From NCBI RefSeq assembly GCF_019740355.2, contig NZ_CP091819.1:2666001-2730000 (forward strand): a DNA stretch of 64,000 nucleotides, in the 5' to 3' direction. Position numbers and translations under genes: made by a program. This DNA is from Paracrocinitomix mangrovi. GTDB lineage: Bacteria > Bacteroidota > Bacteroidia > Flavobacteriales_D > Crocinitomicaceae. The notes beneath the pieces are model-generated. The model was not told the DNA's origin. It saw only the letters and a list, made by a program, of their open reading frames with translations, and made no database searches. Positions within the stretch are counted from its first letter, which is position 1; the number at the start of each line of letters is the position of its first letter. Positions 42,362 to 52,093 of the stretch are shown here, one piece after another.

Positions 42362-44191
42362 ATGAGTTTTAGATTTACCATAGGAAAAAAAATAGGGACG
42401 GGATTTGGCGTCCTTATTCTGTTTATAATAGTAGTCTTTGGGGCTACTTTTTTTGCAGTTAATAATGGTATTAAAACCTTCCGCGAAAACGACAACACTT
42501 CCAATGAACTGATACAGGTTCTTACCCCATCTAAAGAGAAAGTAACCAAACTTAGAATCCTTGTTAATGAATCTAAATTATTGGCCATCCAATGGGTTGA
42601 TCACCAGGGAAGAAACGACACTCCTGATAAAATCAGACTGAGTAATTTAATGCAGCAAAACATCCCAAGCACAAGGGATGAAATCATTGCGCTTTCTGCT
42701 AACTGGAAAGATGAGCATGATGTTTTGGTGTTAAATAATGCAATTGGTAAGATTGATACGCTTTTTGCCTTTTATGAAGAGGTGATGATGTTGCTACCAG
42801 ACATTGCAAGTTATGACGATCCTTTGTTCTCATTACAAGCACGATTTTTTGTATTGCAAGATGGTGATATTCCTGTATTAGCGGGTAAAATAGACCAAAA
42901 CCTACTCACCCTTCAAAACAGTTTAGAGCGCAAAGAAGCAGATGCTTTGGAATTGGTGAAAAACTCTTCTGAAAAGGCGAAAAAGAGATTCCAAAGCCTA
43001 ACCATTTTTTGGATTTTAGGAGCAGCACTAATTATTTTGGCTGTGGTCATTGCTGCCTTTACTACTAACTCAATTGTAAAGCCTGTAAGATCATTAAGAA
43101 GTATATTATTATCATTGGGTAAAGGTATTTTTCCTGACACCAAAATTGTTATCAGAAATGATGAAATTGGTGATATGTCACAAGCAATGATAGAGCTGGT
43201 TGACGGATTACAACGTACTACCGATTTTGCAAATCAAGTAGGTCAAAGTAATTTTAGCTATCCATATGAGCCTTTGAGTGATGAAGACGTTCTTGGACAT
43301 GCCCTGCTTAAAATGAAGGATGAATTGGCCGAAACTGAGCGTATTCTTGAGCAAAAGGTGAAAGAACGTACTGAGGAAGTTGTTAAGCAAAAAGACGAGA
43401 TTGAATCTCAAAATAAAAAACTAGAAGAGCTATACAAAGACGTTACAGACAGTATTAGATACGCGAAACGTCTACAGTATTCTATCTTGCCACCTGAAGA
43501 AAAGGTAAAAACCATTTGCCCCAATTCATTTGTGTTATTTAAACCTAAAGACATTGTATCAGGTGACTTCTACTGGTTTGATCAATTGAATGGAAAATCT
43601 TATTGTGCAGCAGTTGACTGTACAGGACACGGTGTGCCAGGAGCGTTTATGAGTTTAGTAGGAGCTAATGGATTGAATGCAGCTGTAAGAGAACACCACA
43701 CAGATAAACCGGGAAGCATCATTGATGAATTGAACAGTTTTGTTGCAGAAACTCTTAACAAAACAAGAGAAGACAATGACGTAAGAGATGGTATGGATCT
43801 TTCTCTAATCTCTATAGATTACAAAACATTACAGCTTGAATTTGCTGGAGCCTACAACCCAATCTATATAATCAGAAACGAAGAATTTATCATCCTACCT
43901 GCAGATAAATTCGCCATAGGGTCTTTTGATCCAGGAACAAAAAATTACAACAATCAGCTATTTCAATTGGAAAAAGGTGATCAAATCTACATGTTCAGTG
44001 ATGGATATGCAGATCAGTTTGGAGGTGACAAAGGAAAAAAATTCCTTTACAAAACATTTAGGGAAGAGTTATTGAGAGTTCATCTATTGTCACCAGATGA
44101 GCAGAGAAAAGAATTAAACAAAACCATAGTTAATTGGCAAGGAGATTATGCACAAGTAGATGATATACTTGTTATAGGAATCCGCATTTAG
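42362..44191 (+). CDS. Membrane SpoIIE-type protein phosphatase with four-helix sensor and HAMP
   Basis: 609 residues. First membrane helix ~12-33, a helical periplasmic sensor (~35-205, like the 4HB/chemoreceptor type), second membrane helix ~215-237 (FWILGAALIILAVVIAAFTT), HAMP (NSIVKPVRSLRSILLSLGK), coiled coil (~335-370) and SpoIIE/PP2C domain (~375-609) with SGDFYWF, DCTGHGVPGAFMSLVG, GMDLSLIS, MFSDGYADQFGG and QVDDILVIG, all metal-binding residues intact. The output domain is close in motif to that of the 10969 protein, but the sensor differs. Third gene of the 40801-48074 operon, nine bases from the TPR gene and four from the cyclase gene. Confidence 0.92.
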   Translation: MSFRFTIGKKIGTGFGVLILFIIVVFGATFFAVNNGIKTFRENDNTSNELIQVLTPSKEKVTKLRILVNESKLLAIQWVDHQGRNDTPDKIRLSNLMQQNIPSTRDEIIALSANWKDEHDVLVLNNAIGKIDTLFAFYEEVMMLLPDIASYDDPLFSLQARFFVLQDGDIPVLAGKIDQNLLTLQNSLERKEADALELVKNSSEKAKKRFQSLTIFWILGAALIILAVVIAAFTTNSIVKPVRSLRSILLSLGKGIFPDTKIVIRNDEIGDMSQAMIELVDGLQRTTDFANQVGQSNFSYPYEPLSDEDVLGHALLKMKDELAETERILEQKVKERTEEVVKQKDEIESQNKKLEELYKDVTDSIRYAKRLQYSILPPEEKVKTICPNSFVLFKPKDIVSGDFYWFDQLNGKSYCAAVDCTGHGVPGAFMSLVGANGLNAAVREHHTDKPGSIIDELNSFVAETLNKTREDNDVRDGMDLSLISIDYKTLQLEFAGAYNPIYIIRNEEFIILPADKFAIGSFDPGTKNYNNQLFQLEKGDQIYMFSDGYADQFGGDKGKKFLYKTFREELLRVHLLSPDEQRKELNKTIVNWQGDYAQVDDILVIGIRI

Positions 44192-44195
44192 TCTA

Positions 44196-47100
44196 ATGAA
44201 CGTACGTCGCTTACTCATTATCCTTTCTATTTTTCAGTTTGGTCTATTAAGTAATGGCCAACAAAAGAGTATTAAGTTTGATACTTATACAATTGAAGAT
44301 GGGTTATCTCAAAGTCAGGTGACCAGTATTCAACAAGACGCTACAGGATATATTTGGATAGCTACTCAAGACGGCCTTAACAGATTTGATGGTTATAACT
44401 TCCAGGTTGTTAAAAACAAAGGAGACAATCAGCTTTCATTGCCGAATAATTATGTCCACAATTTATTACCTGACAACAGTGGAAATTTGTGGTTTGGTAC
44501 CAACAGAGGCTTAGGTAAACTAAATACCAAAACAGGTGAAATCACTAAAGTTAATCGCACTACTTTCCCAGAATTAAAAGGATATATATTCACCCATTTA
44601 ACTTTCGACGGATATGGAGAATTATGGGCGCTTTCAGAAAAGCATGGAATTAACGTAATCAATGTAAGATCCAAAAAAGTAAGAAACATCACCACCATTG
44701 GTTCAAACTCAGCCTTTTCTAGTCTCTACTGCGATAGAAACAATAATATTTGGGTAGGAACTAAATATGGAGAAGTTTACTATTCATCAGAGCCATACGA
44801 AGAGTTTACAGAGGTTAAGAATGTCGACCTGGGAGCATTGGGTCAAATCAATCACATTACAGAAAACAGGTATGGACATGTCATTTTAAGTACAGAAACA
44901 GGACCTTTCTTTGTGGTAGACAAGACAATACTTCAGCCCTTGCTTCCTAACAATTTACTGAATGATGTAAAGTTAAAATACATCTATGTTGAAAATGACG
45001 AACACATTTGGTTAGGATCAGCTGAAAACGGTTTATACCTATATGAAACCAATGCAGAAGGCAAATCACATCTTTATCAATATGCTAAAAACCCCTATAA
45101 CAAATCAACCATTGTAGACAACAATGTAAGTTGTATTTATGAAGACAGAAATGGAGTAATATGGGTAGGAACTGAAAAGGGAATTTCAAAATTTGATAAA
45201 TACAAACAAGGATTTACCACAGTTTCTCTAAACAACAATCCAGAACAAGGCTTAATTGATTACAATGTTTGGTCATTTGCTGAAGATACCGCTCACAATA
45301 TCTATATAGGAACCAAGAAAGATTTAACCATTTTCAAGGAGGCTGACAATAAGTTCTATCACATTTACAGAAAGGACAATTTCCAGCACTATCTACTGTG
45401 CATTTATGTAGAAGACCCACAAACAGTATGGCTTGGTTATGAAGATGGTTTATTTAGGCTAACATCCGACAAAAACTATTATAACTACAACTTTGAAAGA
45501 ATCAAATTTGTTGATGATCATCATTCATCTTACACAAGAGTTTACCAAATTATTGATGCTGATGCCGATAGGCTTTGGATAGGTTCAAGATCCGGATTAT
45601 CCATCATTGATAAGAAAACAAAGAAATTCGAATTCTATGAGTATGACGGATCAGATAATTGCATTGGAGATGGTGCAGTTAAGATCATATATAAGGATCT
45701 ATCTAAAAAAATATGGATAGTTACTACCAATTCCGGACTGTACAATATGGTAACCAACCAAGAAGGAAAAATAGAGTTTCGACATTATCCAATTAATAAT
45801 TACAATGAAGAAAATGGTCAAATTACCACCATACTTCAAACTGAACCAGGTTTTCTATGGTTTGGAACATACGGAGAAGGATTAAAGAAGTTAAACCTCA
45901 ACACTAACAACGCAACAGGCTGGAACGAAGCCAATGGCCTTTCAAACAATGTTGTTTATGGAATCTTGCCTGATGATGAAGGAAATTTGTGGATGAGTAC
46001 AAACAAAGGATTATCCAAATTCGAAATTAATTCTGAGCACATAAGCACTTACGGAGTAAAAGATGGCTTACAATCAAATGAGTTCAATTCAGGGGCATAT
46101 ATGAAAAGCTCTATGGGTCAATTGTACTTTGGAGGAATCAACGGTTATAACGTATTTAACCCATCAGAAATTAATATAAATCCAAATGCTCCAGAAGTAA
46201 TTATTACCTCTGTTTTACTATCTCCAAAAGGATCTAAAAAGAAACAGATGATAGCTAAAAATGTCATCTCAAGACAAAGTTTAGAATTGGACTATAATCA
46301 AAATGACATAAGTTTTGAATTCGCAGCTACCGACTTTTCAAATCCTGCGAAAAACAAGTTTAAGTACATTCTTGAAGGACATGAAGAAGAATATACAATA
46401 CTAGAAGATGAATACAAAGTAAACTTCTTAAACATACCTCCGGGATCTTATAATTTAAAGGTATTTGCTCAAAGTGCAGATGGCATTTGGAGCACACGCC
46501 CGACAGAGATAACCATTAAAATTACGCCTCCATTTTGGTTAACATGGTGGTTTAGAATTTTAGCTATTCTATTAATCACATTCATTGGTTTTGTAATGTA
46601 CAGAAGACGTTTAGATAAAATTAGACGTCAAAAAGTACGCCTTGAAATAGAAGTTGTAAAACGTACAAGACAGATTACAGAACAAAGTAAGAAAATCCAG
46701 GAACAAGCCAAAAAAGCAGAGATTCAAGCCGCCAAAATTGAGCACCAAAATGAATTGCTTGAAAAGGAAAAAGTTAAGGTTGAACAACTCCTATTAAATA
46801 TTTTACCTGAGGGCACTGCCGAAGAACTAAAAAATAAGGGGAGATCTAAGGCAAGATACTATAGAAACGTTTCTGTAATGTTTACAGACTTCGTTGGCTT
46901 TTCTAAGATTGCAGAGGATATGAAACCTCAAGAACTGGTAATGCAATTGGATGGATATTTTTCAAAATTTGATGAGATTATTGAAAAATATGACCTAGAA
47001 AAAATTAAAACCATTGGAGATTCATACATGTGTGCCGGAGGAGTTCCTATTAGAAATAAATCCAATTCAATTGAAGTTACCCTGGCAGCTTTGGAGATTC

Positions 47101-48074
47101 AAAATTACATGGAAATAAGGGCTGAACAAGATCCAAACACCTGGAAAATTAGAATTGGAATTAATACAGGAGAAGTTATTGCCGGTGTAATTGGATTAAA
47201 AAGGTTTGCTTATGACATTTGGGGAGCATCAGTAAACCAGGCTCAAAGAATGGAGATGCATGGCCAACCTGGTATTGTAAATGTATCGGGAAACACTTAT
47301 GAATACATAGCTCCTTACTTTGACTGTAATTACAGAGGTAAAATCCAAACCAAACATAAAGGGATGTTGGATATGTACTCTGTAAAAGGCATCAAGCCAG
47401 AGTTATCTGTAGGAGGAAAAGGATTAAAACCTAACAAAAAGTTCTGGAAGATTGTAGATCTGCATTTATACAGTTCAATCAATTATATGAAGGCTGAGCG
47501 TCACATTATGCGAATTCTTGAAAGTCAGCTTTCTCCTAAATTATTATATCACAGTATTAATCATACCATTGATGTTACTAAAGCAGTTGAGCGTTTAGCC
47601 ATCATGGAAGGAATTACGGATGAGGATCTTTTCTTGTTAAAATCTGCTGCAACCTATCATGACGCAGGATTCATTGAAAAATATGAGCATAACGAAGCAG
47701 TAGGAATGAGATTAGCAAGAGAAATACTTCCTAAATATGGTTATACTGATGATCAAATAAACATCATTGACGCCCTTATAAAATCAACAGAAATTCCACA
47801 AAGTCCTACCAATTTATTAGAACAAATAATGTGTGATGCCGACTTGGATTATTTAGGTAGAGATGATTTTCACGAAATAGCTGACCTGCTAAGAAGAGAG
47901 CTTAGAGAGCACGGTAAATTAAATAGTGACAGAGAATGGGATAAGATCCAAATTAAATTCTTGGAAGCTCACACCTACTTCACTAAAAGCGCAATAAAAT
48001 TAAGACGTGCAAAGAAATTAAAGCACATAGAAGAGATTAAGCAAAAGCTTGAAACTTACGATTACAAAGACTAA
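44196..48074 (+). CDS. Propeller-sensor adenylate cyclase with C-terminal HD domain
   Basis: 1292 residues. Signal peptide; two-component-regulator propeller repeats (~30-690; IEDGLSQSQVTSIQQD, GYIWIATQDGLNRFDGY); Y_Y_Y domain (~695-770); membrane helix (~780-803); coiled coil (~805-875); class III cyclase (~885-1065); HD domain (~1105-1245). Cyclase residues are complete: Asp898 (FTDFVGF) and Asp942 (IGDSYM) for metal, Lys938 and Asp1007 (YDIWG) of the adenine-specific type, Asn1014 and Arg1018 for the transition state. The HD part has HSINHTIDV, YHDAGF (His1155-Asp1156) and DADLDYLG. It is the last operon gene. Adenylate rather than guanylate specificity is predicted from Lys/Asp. Confidence 0.9.
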   Translation: MNVRRLLIILSIFQFGLLSNGQQKSIKFDTYTIEDGLSQSQVTSIQQDATGYIWIATQDGLNRFDGYNFQVVKNKGDNQLSLPNNYVHNLLPDNSGNLWFGTNRGLGKLNTKTGEITKVNRTTFPELKGYIFTHLTFDGYGELWALSEKHGINVINVRSKKVRNITTIGSNSAFSSLYCDRNNNIWVGTKYGEVYYSSEPYEEFTEVKNVDLGALGQINHITENRYGHVILSTETGPFFVVDKTILQPLLPNNLLNDVKLKYIYVENDEHIWLGSAENGLYLYETNAEGKSHLYQYAKNPYNKSTIVDNNVSCIYEDRNGVIWVGTEKGISKFDKYKQGFTTVSLNNNPEQGLIDYNVWSFAEDTAHNIYIGTKKDLTIFKEADNKFYHIYRKDNFQHYLLCIYVEDPQTVWLGYEDGLFRLTSDKNYYNYNFERIKFVDDHHSSYTRVYQIIDADADRLWIGSRSGLSIIDKKTKKFEFYEYDGSDNCIGDGAVKIIYKDLSKKIWIVTTNSGLYNMVTNQEGKIEFRHYPINNYNEENGQITTILQTEPGFLWFGTYGEGLKKLNLNTNNATGWNEANGLSNNVVYGILPDDEGNLWMSTNKGLSKFEINSEHISTYGVKDGLQSNEFNSGAYMKSSMGQLYFGGINGYNVFNPSEININPNAPEVIITSVLLSPKGSKKKQMIAKNVISRQSLELDYNQNDISFEFAATDFSNPAKNKFKYILEGHEEEYTILEDEYKVNFLNIPPGSYNLKVFAQSADGIWSTRPTEITIKITPPFWLTWWFRILAILLITFIGFVMYRRRLDKIRRQKVRLEIEVVKRTRQITEQSKKIQEQAKKAEIQAAKIEHQNELLEKEKVKVEQLLLNILPEGTAEELKNKGRSKARYYRNVSVMFTDFVGFSKIAEDMKPQELVMQLDGYFSKFDEIIEKYDLEKIKTIGDSYMCAGGVPIRNKSNSIEVTLAALEIQNYMEIRAEQDPNTWKIRIGINTGEVIAGVIGLKRFAYDIWGASVNQAQRMEMHGQPGIVNVSGNTYEYIAPYFDCNYRGKIQTKHKGMLDMYSVKGIKPELSVGGKGLKPNKKFWKIVDLHLYSSINYMKAERHIMRILESQLSPKLLYHSINHTIDVTKAVERLAIMEGITDEDLFLLKSAATYHDAGFIEKYEHNEAVGMRLAREILPKYGYTDDQINIIDALIKSTEIPQSPTNLLEQIMCDADLDYLGRDDFHEIADLLRRELREHGKLNSDREWDKIQIKFLEAHTYFTKSAIKLRRAKKLKHIEEIKQKLETYDYKD

Positions 48075-48503
48075 TTAAAGTCTTCCAAATCCACCTTTGT
48101 TCTTTTTCTCAATAACATCTGAACGCCACAATTCAGTAGAAGGTACGCTTTCCATTCCTGAAATAAGAATAGATCCTTCTTTAGTATCAATCATAACGTT
48201 CATATCAAAAGCAACTTCCACAGAAGTTCCCATTTTCAACTTCACGTCAATTTCATTACCGTTAGCAACGATTGATTGATAAGTGCCTTCAAAATGAAGT
48301 TTTCCACAATGATAAGTAACTGATGATTCTCTAAGTATTAGAGCAATGTCAAAGCCTGAAGCTCGCATCTTTTTATTGTTTTCTTTTTTAAACTCATAAT
48401 CCTGTACTTCTGCGTAGTATTCACCTACCGCTTTTTTAGGAAGAGAATTAGCCAATGAGATGGTAGCAATAGAAAATGCCAACAACAAAACTGCTTTTTT
48501 CAT
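48075..48503 (-). CDS. Unknown exported protein
   Basis: 142 residues from the ATG at 48501-48503, chosen for its signal peptide MKKAVLLLAFSIATISLANS; the frame opens 20 codons earlier without a better start. The mature part is a beta-rich small domain (KAVGEYYAEVQDYEFKKENN, SVTYHCGKLHFEGTYQSIV, VAFDMNVMIDTKEGSILISG) with one cysteine. No recognised family. Its stop codon directly abuts that of the cyclase gene on the other strand, with a 6-bp inverted repeat (48067-48084) across both stops. Confidence 0.65.
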   Translation of the reverse strand: MKKAVLLLAFSIATISLANSLPKKAVGEYYAEVQDYEFKKENNKKMRASGFDIALILRESSVTYHCGKLHFEGTYQSIVANGNEIDVKLKMGTSVEVAFDMNVMIDTKEGSILISGMESVPSTELWRSDVIEKKNKGGFGRL

Positions 48504-48662
48504 GGTTATCAAGGTTTTATAGGTAGCGACAAATGTAAAATCTATTTTAATATAAGCAAGCACCTATGTTGAAAAACCTACTACTTTGTTTAAATGTATC
48601 CAGGTTTTTAACACTGCGCATCTTTAGTAAATCCGTAATTTTAGCCTTGTTAAATAGGCGAT

Positions 48663-49487
48663 ATGGAGCAGTATTTGGATTTATTAAGACACATTAAAGA
48701 AAAAGGTGTAGAAAAAGGCGACCGCACAGGTACCGGTACTAAAAGTGTTTTTGGATATCAAATGAGGTTTGACCTTAACGAGGGATTTCCAATGGTTACC
48801 ACTAAAAAACTACACCTTAAATCAATTATTTATGAATTGCTTTGGTTCATTAAAGGAGACACCAATATTAAATATTTGAACGATAATGGTGTAAGAATAT
48901 GGAACGAATGGGCAAATGAAAATGGAGATTTAGGACCAGTTTATGGTGCTCAATGGAGAAACTGGAATGGAGAAGGAATAGACCAATTATCTCAAGTAAT
49001 TGAACAAATCAAAAAAAATCCAAATAGTAGAAGATTAATGGTTTCTGCTTGGAATCCTTCGGTAATGCCAGATACTTCAGTTTCTTTTGAAGAAAATGTT
49101 GCCAACGGTAAAGCAGCACTACCTCCATGTCATGCTTTTTTCCAATTTTATGTAGCGGACGGAAAATTGTCTTGTCAATTATATCAAAGAAGTGCAGACG
49201 TATTTCTAGGAGTACCTTTTAACATTGCTAGTTATGCTTTATTGACAATGATGGTAGCCCAGGTTTGTGGTTTAGAAGCCGGAGATTTTGTGCATACTTT
49301 TGGAGATGTTCATCTATACAGTAATCATTACGAACAAGTAAATTTACAATTATCAAGAGATCCTAAACCATTACCAGTCATGAAAATGAATCCTGAAATC
49401 AAGAGCATTTTTGATTTTACGTTTGAAGATTTTGAATTGGTTAATTACGAACCACATCCACATATCAAAGGCATAGTAGCCGTTTAA
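48663..49487 (+). CDS. thyA: Thymidylate synthase
   Basis: 274 residues. Start [38 protein letters not shown] (folate/phosphate site), [22 protein letters not shown]-type region shortened here, catalytic Cys in [13 protein letters not shown], nucleotide-binding [18 protein letters not shown] and the C-terminal [11 protein letters not shown]. It methylates dUMP to dTMP with methylene-THF, producing DHF. An insertion of about ten residues before the catalytic Cys ([16 protein letters not shown]) is seen against the short E. coli form. folA follows after 13 bases, recycling its DHF product. Confidence 0.97.
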   Translation: MEQYLDLLRHIKEKGVEKGDRTGTGTKSVFGYQMRFDLNEGFPMVTTKKLHLKSIIYELLWFIKGDTNIKYLNDNGVRIWNEWANENGDLGPVYGAQWRNWNGEGIDQLSQVIEQIKKNPNSRRLMVSAWNPSVMPDTSVSFEENVANGKAALPPCHAFFQFYVADGKLSCQLYQRSADVFLGVPFNIASYALLTMMVAQVCGLEAGDFVHTFGDVHLYSNHYEQVNLQLSRDPKPLPVMKMNPEIKSIFDFTFEDFELVNYEPHPHIKGIVAV

Positions 49488-49500
49488 TAACTACAGAAAG

Positions 49501-50001
49501 ATGATTAAAATGATTGTTGCAATAGCGGCCAATAATGTAATTGGTAAAGACAATGATCTCATCTGGCATTTGCCGGCTGACATGCGTTTTTTTACTGAAA
49601 GCACTTCAGGACATATTGTAATAATGGGTAGAAAAAATTGGAATTCAATTCCGGATAAATACCGCCCTCTTTCAAATAGACTAAACATTGTTGTTTCACG
49701 TGATCCAAATTTTACAGATGAAGGGTGTGAAGCATTTACTTCAATTGAAGAAGCGATTGAAAAATATAAAAATGATGAGCGCGATATCTTCATCATTGGT
49801 GGTGGTCAGATATACAAATATTCCTTGGATAATGAGTTAGCTGAAGAACTGTTAATTACGCGCATAGATCATTCCTTTGAAGGAGACACTTATTTTCCTG
49901 AAATTGACGAAAACAAATGGAATAAAAGTCTTCTTTTTGAACATCAAATAGACGAAAAAAATAAGTATCCTTTCACAGTTTGGAAATACAGTAAAAACTG
50001 A
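49501..50001 (+). CDS. folA: Dihydrofolate reductase
   Basis: 166 residues, normal DHFR length. Motifs: MIVAIAANNVIGKDNDLIWH (Met20-like loop and active-site Asp/Trp region), LPADMRFFTESTSGHIVIMG with the NADPH site GRKNWNSIP, and IIGGGQIYKYSL. It reduces DHF to THF, directly coupled to ThyA. Starts at the ATG at 49501 (a second ATG three codons later is also possible). Its codons for VVSRDPNF happen to form a 14/16 match to the parS consensus (49692-49707). Confidence 0.96.
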   Translation: MIKMIVAIAANNVIGKDNDLIWHLPADMRFFTESTSGHIVIMGRKNWNSIPDKYRPLSNRLNIVVSRDPNFTDEGCEAFTSIEEAIEKYKNDERDIFIIGGGQIYKYSLDNELAEELLITRIDHSFEGDTYFPEIDENKWNKSLLFEHQIDEKNKYPFTVWKYSKN

Positions 50002-50017
50002 TTTTGAATTGTAACAA

Positions 50018-52093
50018 ATGAAACTTTGTATTGCAGAGAAACCTAGTGTAGCAAAAGAAATTGCCTCAATAATTGGTGCTAACACCAAAAAGGATGGCTA
50101 TTTTGAAGGAAATGGCTATTGGGTATCCTGGACATTTGGACATTTGTGTACCTTAAAGGAACCTCACGATTACACCTCAATATGGAAATGGTGGAATTTG
50201 GCCACTCTTCCAATGATACCATCAAGATTTAGTATCAAAGTGATGGAAGATCAAGGCGTCCAAAAGCAGTTTAGGACGATTAAAACACTGGTTGAAAAAT
50301 GTGATGAAGTTATAAACTGTGGTGATGCCGGCCAGGAGGGAGAACTGATTCAGCAATGGGTGTTATTAAAAGCCAAAAACGACAAACCGGTTAAGCGTCT
50401 GTGGATATCCTCTTTAACTGAAGAAGCAATACAAGAAGGTTTTGAAAATTTACGTGACGGTAAAGATTTTTTGAACCTTTATGCTGCAGGCAGTTCTAGG
50501 GCTATTGGTGATTGGCTACTTGGTATGAATGCCACTAGACTTTATACACTGAAATTTGGTCAGGAAAGACAGGTGCTTTCAATTGGAAGAGTTCAAACAC
50601 CAACATTGGCCATGATTGTTGAACGACAATTAGAAATTGACAATTTCAAATCAGAAAAATACTGGGAATTAAAAACAGTTTATAGAGAAGTACTTTTTAG
50701 CGCCACACTAGGCAGATTAAAGTCTGAAGAAAAAGGTAAATCTGCTATAGAATATGTTAAGGATAAAGAGTTTGAAGTAAAATCATACGAACAAAAAGAG
50801 GGTAAAGAACAGCCTCCTAGATTATTTGACCTTACCTCATTGCAAGTTGAAGCCAATAATAAATTTGCTTTTTCAGCTGATTTAACTTTAAAATTAGTTC
50901 AAAGTTTGTATGAAAAGAAATTAGTAACCTATCCAAGAGTAGATACTACCTATTTATCAGAAGACATTTACCCAAAAGTGCCTAAAATACTACAGGGTTT
51001 AACTTATTTTTCAAAGCTAACTGAACCACTTTTAGGAAAAGAAATAAGGAAATCAAAAAAGGTATTTGACGATAAAAAAATTACTGATCACCATGCAATT
51101 ATACCAACAGGAATTACACCTTCAGGTATAACTGCAGACGAACAGAAAATCTATAATACCATAGCCAAAAGATTTATTTCAGTCTTTTATCCAGATTGTA
51201 CTGTATCAAATACAACTGTGCTGGGAATGGTTGAAAAAGTAGAATTTAAGGCTACTGGAAAACAAATTATTGAAGCCGGTTGGAGAGAGGTTTATACTAC
51301 GGATAATAACAAAGGCAATAATGAAGAAAACATCATGCCTGAATTTGTAGAAGGTGAAAAAGGACCTCATGAACCTGAAATACAAGAAAAAGAAACCCGT
51401 CCACCGAAATATTACACCGAAGCAACCTTGCTGAGGGCCATGGAAACAGCTGGTAAAAATGTGGATGATGAAGAACTTAGAGATGCCATGAAAGAAAATG
51501 GCATTGGCCGACCATCTACCCGAGCAAACATTATTGAAACACTTTTCAGAAGACGGTACATTGAAAAGAAAAAGAAAAACATACATGCTACTGTTACAGG
51601 CATAGAACTGATCAAAACCATTAAATCAGATTTATTAAAATCACCGGAACTAACCGGGCAATGGGAATTTAAATTGCGTCAAATTGAAAAGGGAGAATAC
51701 CAGGTTGATGAGTTTAAAAAGGAGCTAATAGAAATGGTTGTGGATATTACTAATCACGTGAAACTGGCAGAAGACAAAGTAATACCATTGGCCAAACCTA
51801 AAAAACCAAAAAAGGAATCTACCTCCATTGATGAAATGCAATGTCCAAAATGCAAAGAAGGTACATTGGTAAAGGGCAAATCAGCTTATGGATGCTCAGC
51901 TTATAAAGAAGGATGTAGCTTTGTAGTTCCATTCACTATAATGGGTAAAAAACTCACCAGTAAACAACTTGCAGACTTATTATCAAAGAGCAAAACCGGC
52001 TCAATAAAAGGATTTCAAATTCCCGGAAGTGAAGAAAAGAAAAACGGTAAGTTGATTTTTACATCTGATTTTAACATTGAACTAGAAGAATAA
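50018..52093 (+). CDS. topB: Type IA DNA topoisomerase III
   Basis: 691 residues. TOPRIM domain at the start (KLCIAEKPSVAKEIASIIGA, INCGDAGQEGELIQQWVLL), central topoisomerase IA domains with the nucleophilic tyrosine in LVTYPRVDTTYLSE, and the archaeo-eukaryal-type motifs GIGRPSTRANIIETLFRRRY. C-terminal zinc ribbon: MQCPKCKEGTLVKGKSAYGC plus the later Cys of EGCSF. TopB decatenates and relaxes negative supercoils, acting in segregation of replication products. Sixteen bases after folA; the next gene overlaps its stop by one base (TAATG). Confidence 0.94.
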   Translation: MKLCIAEKPSVAKEIASIIGANTKKDGYFEGNGYWVSWTFGHLCTLKEPHDYTSIWKWWNLATLPMIPSRFSIKVMEDQGVQKQFRTIKTLVEKCDEVINCGDAGQEGELIQQWVLLKAKNDKPVKRLWISSLTEEAIQEGFENLRDGKDFLNLYAAGSSRAIGDWLLGMNATRLYTLKFGQERQVLSIGRVQTPTLAMIVERQLEIDNFKSEKYWELKTVYREVLFSATLGRLKSEEKGKSAIEYVKDKEFEVKSYEQKEGKEQPPRLFDLTSLQVEANNKFAFSADLTLKLVQSLYEKKLVTYPRVDTTYLSEDIYPKVPKILQGLTYFSKLTEPLLGKEIRKSKKVFDDKKITDHHAIIPTGITPSGITADEQKIYNTIAKRFISVFYPDCTVSNTTVLGMVEKVEFKATGKQIIEAGWREVYTTDNNKGNNEENIMPEFVEGEKGPHEPEIQEKETRPPKYYTEATLLRAMETAGKNVDDEELRDAMKENGIGRPSTRANIIETLFRRRYIEKKKKNIHATVTGIELIKTIKSDLLKSPELTGQWEFKLRQIEKGEYQVDEFKKELIEMVVDITNHVKLAEDKVIPLAKPKKPKKESTSIDEMQCPKCKEGTLVKGKSAYGCSAYKEGCSFVVPFTIMGKKLTSKQLADLLSKSKTGSIKGFQIPGSEEKKNGKLIFTSDFNIELEE

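Noticed and set aside
40801-48074. c-di-GMP signalling operon because of YfiR
   Set aside because: No GGDEF or EAL motif occurs; the cyclase motifs (FTDFVGF, IGDSYM, YDIWG) are those of a class III adenylate cyclase.
49692-49707. 14/16 parS-like match in folA
   Set aside because: It encodes the conserved DHFR segment VVSRDPN, so protein constraint may explain it; it is 5 kb from the main cluster. Kept only as a note.
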